The position numbers and the translations under genes were made by a program. From GCA-2786165 sp964625775 (lineage in GTDB: Bacteria; Pseudomonadota; Gammaproteobacteria; Legionellales; Legionellaceae): a DNA stretch of 11,483 nt. This document shows, piece by piece, positions 1 through 5,107 of the stretch; within the stretch, counting starts at the first letter, position 1, and each line of letters starts with the position of its first letter. The notes beneath the pieces are model-generated. The model was given only the letters and a program-made list of their open reading frames with translations, had not been told where the DNA came from and made no database searches. The stretch covers positions 1 to 11,483 of the forward strand of contig CAZVEH010000061.1 of the NCBI GenBank assembly GCA_964625775.1, in the 5' to 3' direction.

Positions 1-5
1 AAGTA

Positions 6-55
6 CCACACGACAGGAGATCCCTCGATGCGCTCGGGATGACGTGGGGAGTTAC
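6..55 (-). repeat. Left copy of a 50-bp dispersed palindromic repeat
   Basis: This 50-bp segment is the reverse complement of 11432-11481 with one mismatch (A at 28 where the other copy implies C). Its core is an imperfect dyad: ATCCC at 20-24 pairs with GGGAT at 36-40, followed inward by two mismatches and then further pairing. The A at 28 removes one inner base pair that the right copy keeps. The core resembles the GTCATCCCGAGCGNAGCGAGGGATC-type intergenic palindromes seen in many bacterial genomes; that likeness is from memory. The minus label only records that it is opposite to the right copy. Confidence 0.85.
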
Positions 56-285
56 AATTAAAACAATAATCAACGTATGATTTGAAATTTATCGCACAGT
101 TAACAACACCACTATAGTCGCTTTTCCATGTTTAACGCTCTTGGCTACTCCTCGGCACTTTAATCTCCTTGATCGCTAAATCAAAGTGTGGGTCTAAAAT
201 AACGCAATTAAAGTGCCATTGATTGCGTTAGACCCCTAATGATCAATTGAGCTATCCGCAATCATGATTGACAAGCAAAAAACAA
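56..285. other. Gene-free stretch with overlapping inverted repeats
   Basis: No convincing coding frame was found here. Three nested structures are visible. Bases 190-195 and 201-208 pair with 230-235 and 222-229, giving a 14-bp stem with a five-base bulge (196-200) and a 13-base loop. Bases 154-164 are an exact 11-base reverse complement of 207-217, which lies mostly in that loop, so the two pairings either compete or form a pseudoknot. At 259-270 there is a perfect 12-base palindrome, and 263-270 also pairs with 283-290 across the stop codon of the next minus-strand gene. The stretch lies 3' of that gene. It could be a 3' UTR, a degraded repeat or a small RNA, and I cannot tell which. Confidence 0.4.
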
Positions 286-792
286 TCATGACCTTTCACT
301 AGATTCAGAATCAAGAGAATCTATGATCCAATTGATTTTATTGGGTTTTTTTGAATACCCATAATCGCCGTTATGACATAGCTCAGAGGTGAATTTGCCT
401 GCCATGTTTTTGACTTCCACTACAGTACTCTTATCTTTTTTGTAAAAATGAATCGGGATATTACGAGTAATTCGTATCGATCTAGATTCCGGCTTACGTG
501 AATAAAAGCTAATTGTTTGGTCATTACCACATTGATAAGTTAATAAAACATCTAGCTCGGGAGAAGAATAATCACCTATCATTTTGAAATGCACTTCCTG
601 GTCTCGAAAAATGACCTCTGGAACGGTGCTATTTGGGAACAATTTACCATGAATCACATACTGTTTTTCCAACACACAATCGCCGTGACTTTGGTTTTTA
701 ATAGTAATGTATAAAGTTTCGCAACTTCTAGCAAAAACAGGTGATAGATGAGTTACGATAAGAATACCGAGGATTATCTTAGCGCTTTTCAT
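286..792 (-). CDS. Hypothetical exported protein, 168 aa
   Basis: I do not recognise the family. The first 21 residues look like a Sec signal peptide: Lys at positions 2 and 5, a hydrophobic core at 6-16, and a likely cleavage after Ala21 in the context VFA-RS. The mature part (~147 aa) has four cysteines (24, 39, 88, 139), enough for two disulfides, and alternates hydrophobic and polar residues as a beta-rich domain would. The C-terminal ~15 residues are rich in Ser, Asp and Glu. The ATG at 792 is well supported by AGGAG eight bases upstream on the coding strand. It starts 36 bp after the stop of the SDR gene on the same strand, so co-transcription is likely. The expected location is the periplasm or outside the cell. 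Confidence 0.75.
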   Translation of the reverse strand: MKSAKIILGILIVTHLSPVFARSCETLYITIKNQSHGDCVLEKQYVIHGKLFPNSTVPEVIFRDQEVHFKMIGDYSSPELDVLLTYQCGNDQTISFYSRKPESRSIRITRNIPIHFYKKDKSTVVEVKNMAGKFTSELCHNGDYGYSKKPNKINWIIDSLDSESSERS

Positions 793-828
793 GTTTCTTA
801 CTCCTAAAATCAGGGTTATCTGCGATCA

Positions 829-3138
829 TTATATCGCCAACGTCAATTGTTTTTCATATGCCGGGATCCTAGCAATCATCGCCATACCTTGCGATACATC
901 TAAATCAATATCAGGCATGTCGTTGGTGGCATCATAATACTCTATCAAATGCTCCAAAGACTCAGAATGCGCAACTTCTCGGTAACAAAGTGGCACGTCT
1001 TCAGCAATACGCTGCTCCAGAACTCCCTGCTCGAAGCATTGCATAGCCTTGAATTCAATCTGAGAAAAAAGCATCAACGCTTTGGCAATGGAGCACCCTA
1101 ACCCCAACAGATTATCAAGCACAACCGGTTTGTAGGTGGGTGCCACTTTCAGGGTCGCAAGCTGCTTCTCAAAAGACGCCAGATACTTTGCTCCTTCAAC
1201 TTCAGGTAAAGCATCAAACCATGCTTGAATCTCCGCGCCCACATCCGGCGTATGTTTGCGTAACATGGCGCCAAGCTGCGCCAAGTAGAGATTACCCACT
1301 CCCAACTGGTTTTGTCTGAAGGTTAAGTAAGTGATGTACACATCATGATCTGCATCGTCCCATAAGCCATCTAATGTATGTTTCAAAGCCTCAAGACTCT
1401 CCGCCAAAGGATTGGTAAAATAACACGCGCCACGTGTCTCCACATGCCCTTTTAGGCCACAAATATTCAACACCCAGCGCGCAAACCACAAGTTGTATTG
1501 CTCTTTGGTAATACTGCCCTGTTTTATTTTTTCACGCAAAACATCAAACAAGGCACGAGTCCCCTCCATGTCCAACATCTGCCTGGCATGGCTGTTTTTT
1601 AAAAAAACAAAAGCTAATAACTGCTGTGCTTCTTCATCTAAATGTTTGCAAACAGGAAACAGCGTGGGAGATTGCGTGACGATATCCGTTAGAAACCGTT
1701 CACTATCCATGGAAACAGTCAACGACAGCCTTTTGGCCGCACGTACTGCTTCATCCGATTTTGTCATAAAGCAACTGGCAATCAAACATTGTGTAGCGGC
1801 AGGTGATTGCGTTTTGATGAGTTGACTCCAGGTTTGAAAATGCACCCACTGTAATTGTTCTGACTCTGGCTGTGCTGCAATAAATGCGTGGTAAGCAGAA
1901 ACCGACCCATTCTGTAATAATCGCAAATTATGTAAGCGCGACAAAACACGTTTGATTTCTTGATTCAAATCATCACTAGCGTGACGTACTTGTGGATGAG
2001 ATTGACTGGTATTCACTGAGTTATTGTATAACCAGTACAATTGCTTATGCATTTCCAGAGAAAGCGTCATCCCCGGAAAATGTAGGGTCTGATAATCAGT
2101 CACCAAAACGGTCATTCGACGCCACATCGACGAAACCATCGTCATAGCCATGGATTTAAAATCAACGGGCTGACGTATTTCAGATGAAAAAATCCCCCGT
2201 AATTTTGAGGCATTAATAGTAGGAGAAGGCGCACTATGTGACGTTGAAACAATATAGGCATGATAAGGCATCATTGCGTAGCCTTGAAGGAACTGTTCGG
2301 AAGCTTGGCGTAAAGAAGCGGCAATCTCTTCCAAACTCATAGGCATACCGTCGCCCGCCACACAAAAATGACCCACAGTAGCCGTCTCGCAAAGACGATG
2401 CATCAATCTGATCATATTACTCACCGATATGGGATGCATCTCTCCCGATAAAGTGAGGATATCGCCTTGATTAAACAACATTTTCCTCATTAATCGAGGC
2501 ATCATCGCTGGGGTGAATTGATAAGCACCATATATTTGCGGCGGATAAAGGACCGAGAGATTCAACCCCTTGGACATCCAATAGCTCTCTGCTTCATTTT
2601 TACTATGACCATATATATCTTCAGAGATAGACACGCGAGGCGCTGCTTCGTCGATCACCGCCGCTGAGGGTTTAAATACATGGATTGTACTCACCAATAC
2701 ACAATAAAAACCGGGTGTTTTTTGATGATAATCTGCCGCACAATCAGCCAAAATGGCTGCTTGATTGATGGCAATATATGTCTCGATGGCTTGTTGTAGT
2801 TGCACAGGGTTAGAATATTCTTTTTCCGTGGGGGGTAACAACAATGCAGCCGCGTGAATCATGGCATCTGGTCGATACGTTTGAAACAATGCATGCATCG
2901 CTTCTCTGTCCATGATGTCGCCATCAACGTCTGTGAAACGCGTTCGATGCTCAGGCTCAAGCCGCGATAAAAGAGACTCTTTTTGCAGCAGCAATCTTAG
3001 TGTGTGCTCTTTATCATTGAGCATTGATTGGGATTGATGAAACAGGCCAATGACTCTCCAACCTTGAGCAAGGAAATACTGCGCCAAATGACCACCCAAA
3101 AAGCCGCCACACCCAGTAATTAGCACAGTTCTAAACAT
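829..3138 (-). CDS. Extended SDR (NAD-dependent epimerase/dehydratase-like) with long helical C-terminal region
   Basis: The first ~330 residues are an extended short-chain dehydrogenase/reductase. They show the nucleotide-binding GxxGxxG at 9-15 (GCGGFLG), a DGDIMD segment near 72-77, HAAA at 95-98, Ser/Thr at 150-151, and the catalytic YxxxK as YGHSK (Tyr176, Lys180). This family usually acts on nucleotide sugars or sterol-like substrates; the substrate here is unknown. Residues ~340-769 match nothing I recognise. They read as mostly alpha-helical, with a distinctive Trp/Gly-rich block at ~550-575 (WFARWVLNICGLKGH). Ordinary SDR epimerases have about 300-350 residues, so this is more than twice the usual size. 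The ATG at 3138 is preferred: an upstream TTG at 3141 is also in frame, but a GAGAG motif sits eight bases before the ATG. The gene lies 42 bp after the lipoprotein gene. Confidence 0.85.
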   Translation of the reverse strand: MFRTVLITGCGGFLGGHLAQYFLAQGWRVIGLFHQSQSMLNDKEHTLRLLLQKESLLSRLEPEHRTRFTDVDGDIMDREAMHALFQTYRPDAMIHAAALLLPPTEKEYSNPVQLQQAIETYIAINQAAILADCAADYHQKTPGFYCVLVSTIHVFKPSAAVIDEAAPRVSISEDIYGHSKNEAESYWMSKGLNLSVLYPPQIYGAYQFTPAMMPRLMRKMLFNQGDILTLSGEMHPISVSNMIRLMHRLCETATVGHFCVAGDGMPMSLEEIAASLRQASEQFLQGYAMMPYHAYIVSTSHSAPSPTINASKLRGIFSSEIRQPVDFKSMAMTMVSSMWRRMTVLVTDYQTLHFPGMTLSLEMHKQLYWLYNNSVNTSQSHPQVRHASDDLNQEIKRVLSRLHNLRLLQNGSVSAYHAFIAAQPESEQLQWVHFQTWSQLIKTQSPAATQCLIASCFMTKSDEAVRAAKRLSLTVSMDSERFLTDIVTQSPTLFPVCKHLDEEAQQLLAFVFLKNSHARQMLDMEGTRALFDVLREKIKQGSITKEQYNLWFARWVLNICGLKGHVETRGACYFTNPLAESLEALKHTLDGLWDDADHDVYITYLTFRQNQLGVGNLYLAQLGAMLRKHTPDVGAEIQAWFDALPEVEGAKYLASFEKQLATLKVAPTYKPVVLDNLLGLGCSIAKALMLFSQIEFKAMQCFEQGVLEQRIAEDVPLCYREVAHSESLEHLIEYYDATNDMPDIDLDVSQGMAMIARIPAYEKQLTLAI

Positions 3139-3180
3139 CAATTACGCTCTCATAGCAAACAAAAATTGACCAATATTATT

Positions 3181-3690
3181 CTATTTTTTTCTAATAAACA
3201 ATCGGTCATTTTGGCGTAAGATTTTGACTTTGGTATTCACAGCTATTGGCGTTGCATATTGTTTGATGGTGAACATGCCTTTGTCTAAAGTCTTGACTGC
3301 GTACTCATATTGAACCGCATGTGAGTTGATGTATCCTCGACTTACGCCAATCCCAGCACCCGTCGCAACCCCAAGCAAACCCAAACTCAGTGCACCGGCT
3401 CCGCCCCCCATCAAACCGACTAACGCAATAGCGGGTAAATCACCAGGAATCATGGCAAAACCGATGAGACTGAACACTGTACCTCCCACAATACCGCCTA
3501 CTATAGCCCCTGTGGTACCGAAAGTTTGAGTATCCTTGATGACCCTTTGTTTTAATGAAAAAGAGTTTGGTATTTTTTCGGCGCCAATCACCACGCCATC
3601 AGCGTAATGCTGTGGAAACACACAACTACACAGCAGTGAAACAATTAATACCAAAGGAATGATACGTGTTAGCGACGGGCATAAGGACAT
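3181..3690 (-). CDS. SlyB/17-kDa-antigen-like glycine-zipper outer-membrane lipoprotein
   Basis: This 169-aa protein begins with a lipoprotein signal: a hydrophobic segment at ~8-20 followed by the lipobox LCSC, which would place the lipidated cysteine at 23. Residues 58-80 and 86-116 are two Gly-rich hydrophobic stretches (GAIVGGIVGG, GLMGGGAGA) typical of glycine-zipper 2TM proteins. The C-terminal ~40 residues (YAVKTLDKGMFTIKQ onward) align by eye with the small beta domain of SlyB, whose E. coli member has 155 aa. SlyB-type proteins are outer-membrane lipoproteins involved in envelope integrity. The Shine-Dalgarno is weak (GAAGAGA about 8 bases upstream). It heads a probable minus-strand unit with the SDR gene and the 168-aa exported protein gene. 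The zipper segments are more hydrophobic than in E. coli SlyB, so the symbol is left blank. Confidence 0.8.
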   Translation of the reverse strand: MSLCPSLTRIIPLVLIVSLLCSCVFPQHYADGVVIGAEKIPNSFSLKQRVIKDTQTFGTTGAIVGGIVGGTVFSLIGFAMIPGDLPAIALVGLMGGGAGALSLGLLGVATGAGIGVSRGYINSHAVQYEYAVKTLDKGMFTIKQYATPIAVNTKVKILRQNDRLFIRKK

Positions 3691-3799
3691 GATGCGTTCT
3701 CTTCAAGTCATAAGGGCATAAATCAGACAAGATTTACGCACCCAAGATTTCTTAGGGTTTGTACAAGTCTTGAATGATGAGAGTGTTTGCATCCATGTA

Positions 3800-3828
3800 A
3801 TTATATTTTTTGATCAGTGTGAATTATA
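3800..3828 (-). promoter_or_regulatory. Two TATAAT boxes 17 bp apart upstream of the lipoprotein gene
   Basis: On the minus strand two perfect TATAAT hexamers occur, at 3828-3823 and 3805-3800, with exactly 17 bp between them. They lie ~110-138 bp before the ATG of the SlyB-like gene, in the only sizeable gap between the nudC pair and the lipoprotein-SDR-exported protein group. Neither has a good TTGACA at the right distance. They are candidate -10 elements that could give the downstream group its own promoter. The surrounding DNA is very AT-rich, so one or both could be chance. Confidence 0.35.
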
Positions 3829-3841
3829 TTTGAAATTAAAA

Positions 3842-4054
3842 TCAAACGCTATCTTTTTTAAGTCGACATTTACAAAACCCCATTGGGATTCCTTTGGGAC
3901 CTTTTGAACCCAGGATCACATCACAATAAGCCTGATGAGTAGACGTGCAACTCGAACTGGGACAAAGGCTGGGATCTTCTGCATCGCAATTCACAGTACC
4001 CGCGTATAAGGGAAAACCGCAGATCAAGAACAACATCACCATCACTTTTTTCAT
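3842..4054 (-). CDS. Small secreted six-cysteine peptide, 70 aa
   Basis: Family not recognised. The N-terminus is a signal peptide: Lys at 2-3, a hydrophobic core at 4-15, and likely cleavage after Ala18 (LYA-GT). The mature peptide would be only ~52 aa with six cysteines (23, 31, 36, 44, 61, 63), spaced C-x7-C-x4-C-x7-C-x16-C-x-C, which suggests three disulfides formed in the periplasm or outside. The tail is basic (RLKK). The ATG follows the nudC stop by 8 bases. Its ribosome-binding site (AGGTG, six bases or so upstream) overlaps the nudC TAG stop codon, so the two are very likely translated from one mRNA. The clean signal peptide, cysteine pattern and placed ribosome-binding site argue that it is real despite its length. 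The alternative frame over the same DNA shows none of these. Confidence 0.7.
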   Translation of the reverse strand: MKKVMVMLFLICGFPLYAGTVNCDAEDPSLCPSSSCTSTHQAYCDVILGSKGPKGIPMGFCKCRLKKDSV

Positions 4055-4062
4055 GAAAACAC

Positions 4063-4863
4063 CTACCGAACTGAATTGTTATCAAAACCGGCAACAAAGG
4101 CGTCAATTAATTTCGCGCTCACACTTGTCGCTGTCGAGGGTCGACCAGGTAGAGCATTATACCTGTACCAACCTGCTTCTTCAATTTCATCGTTATCGAT
4201 CACAATATCACCCGATGCATAGTCAGCTGTGAAGGCAACCATTAACGAATCAGGGAATGGCCATGGCTGCGAACAAACATAGGTTAGATTCTTAATGGCG
4301 ATACCTACTTCCTCTTTTACCTCACGATGCACAGTTTCTTCTAGGTTTTCACCAGGCTCAACAAATCCTGCGATCAAACCATACACGCCTGGTAAAAAAT
4401 GTGGACCTCTGGCCATCAATAACTGATCTCCTTTCTTGATAAGCACAATGATTGACGGTGATATTCTTGGAAAAAAACTCAGCCCACATGAGAGGCAGGT
4501 TCGCTCAAACCCCTTGGTTTGATGCTCGGTATGTCCACCACAACGACCACAAAATCTGTGGTTTTTATCCCAATTGAGCACAGAATGCGCTTTTACACTC
4601 AAGCCAAATTTTTCGTCATCCAAGGCAGATAATGCCTGACGCAAAGGTATGGTTTGAAATACCTCGCTGAGTCCTTGTGTTTGGTTTATTTCAGCACAAT
4701 AATAGTCAGTATTGTTCCAGAAACCTATTTTAAATTGCCTGATAAAATACGGCTTTATGGATGCAATATCTTTATGATTTGGCAGTGACTGGCCTTCGTT
4801 CAATAAAACCAATGCATCGTTTTGAAAAATAAACCAGTGGTCTTGAGAGGTTGAGGTGGTCAT
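4063..4863 (-). CDS. nudC: NADH pyrophosphatase / NAD-capped RNA hydrolase NudC
   Basis: A Nudix hydrolase that cleaves NADH or NAD+ to NMN(H) and AMP and, in the E. coli enzyme, removes NAD caps from RNA. The length of 266 aa is close to the 257 of E. coli NudC. Seen in order: an N-terminal domain (~1-100); a zinc ribbon with Cys105/Cys108 and Cys123/Cys126; a complete Nudix box GX5EX7REUXEEXGU at 166-188 (Gly166, Glu172, Arg180-Glu181, Glu184-Glu185, Gly187); and the NADH-specific signature SQPWPFPDS at 198-206. The ATG at 4863 has AAAAGGG nine bases upstream. It is the first gene of a pair with the six-cysteine peptide and is transcribed divergently from ileS. All key residues are present, so it should be an active cytoplasmic enzyme. 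Confidence 0.96.
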   Translation of the reverse strand: MTTSTSQDHWFIFQNDALVLLNEGQSLPNHKDIASIKPYFIRQFKIGFWNNTDYYCAEINQTQGLSEVFQTIPLRQALSALDDEKFGLSVKAHSVLNWDKNHRFCGRCGGHTEHQTKGFERTCLSCGLSFFPRISPSIIVLIKKGDQLLMARGPHFLPGVYGLIAGFVEPGENLEETVHREVKEEVGIAIKNLTYVCSQPWPFPDSLMVAFTADYASGDIVIDNDEIEEAGWYRYNALPGRPSTATSVSAKLIDAFVAGFDNNSVR

Positions 4864-4911
4864 CGTACTAAGCCCTTTTCATTCTTTTCACACACAAAAC
4901 AGTAGGTTTTC

Positions 4912-4940
4912 TTGACATATCTGTTGATTTAGATTAATTT
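4912..4940 (+). promoter_or_regulatory. Candidate ileS promoter
   Basis: A perfect TTGACA stands at 4912-4917, followed 17 bp later by TAATTT (4935-4940), a weak -10 match; ATTAAT at 4933-4938 is an alternative with a 15-bp spacer. Transcription from here would give a ~160-nt leader including the hairpin at 5029-5074. A second possible -10 is TATAAC at 5018-5023, without a good -35; it would start the RNA almost exactly at the base of that hairpin. Placement between divergent nudC and ileS fits, but the choice between the two is open. Confidence 0.35.
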
Positions 4941-5028
4941 TCTGACAACTTTCTGGTGCTGTTAAACACGTTCACCTCGCTCCTCGAGGAACAAGATATT
5001 AACAAGACCAAGTTGATTATAACACTCA

Positions 5029-5074
5029 CAGGCGTTCCGCAAAACCTCGCGGTCGATGTTTTGCGGAACGCCTG
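5029..5074 (+). promoter_or_regulatory. Perfect 17-bp-stem hairpin in the ileS leader
   Basis: Bases 5029-5045 are the exact reverse complement of 5058-5074. The 12-base loop can add three more pairs (5047-5049 with 5054-5056) around a CGGT tetraloop. It ends 33 bases before the ileS start. There is no T-run after it, so it is not a standard intrinsic terminator. It could be a protective 5' stem, a site for a regulator, or an inserted palindromic element. No T-box features (specifier loop, antiterminator with the T-box sequence) were seen. Confidence 0.6.
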
Positions 5075-5107
5075 ACTCAATCTAGGCAAAACTAAAAGGC
5101 TTATGTC

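Noticed and set aside
1493..1825. 110-aa plus-strand open frame opposite the SDR gene
   Set aside because: It is antisense to a gene with intact catalytic motifs upstream in the same frame, and shows no signal, domain or ribosome-binding site.
3326..3529. Proline/alanine-rich 67-aa plus-strand frame
   Set aside because: It is the antisense reading of the glycine-zipper codons of the lipoprotein gene, which naturally gives Pro-rich peptides.
5029..5107. T-box riboswitch in the ileS leader
   Set aside because: T-boxes control synthetases mainly in Gram-positive bacteria, and no conserved T-box sequence, specifier loop or terminator/antiterminator pair was visible.
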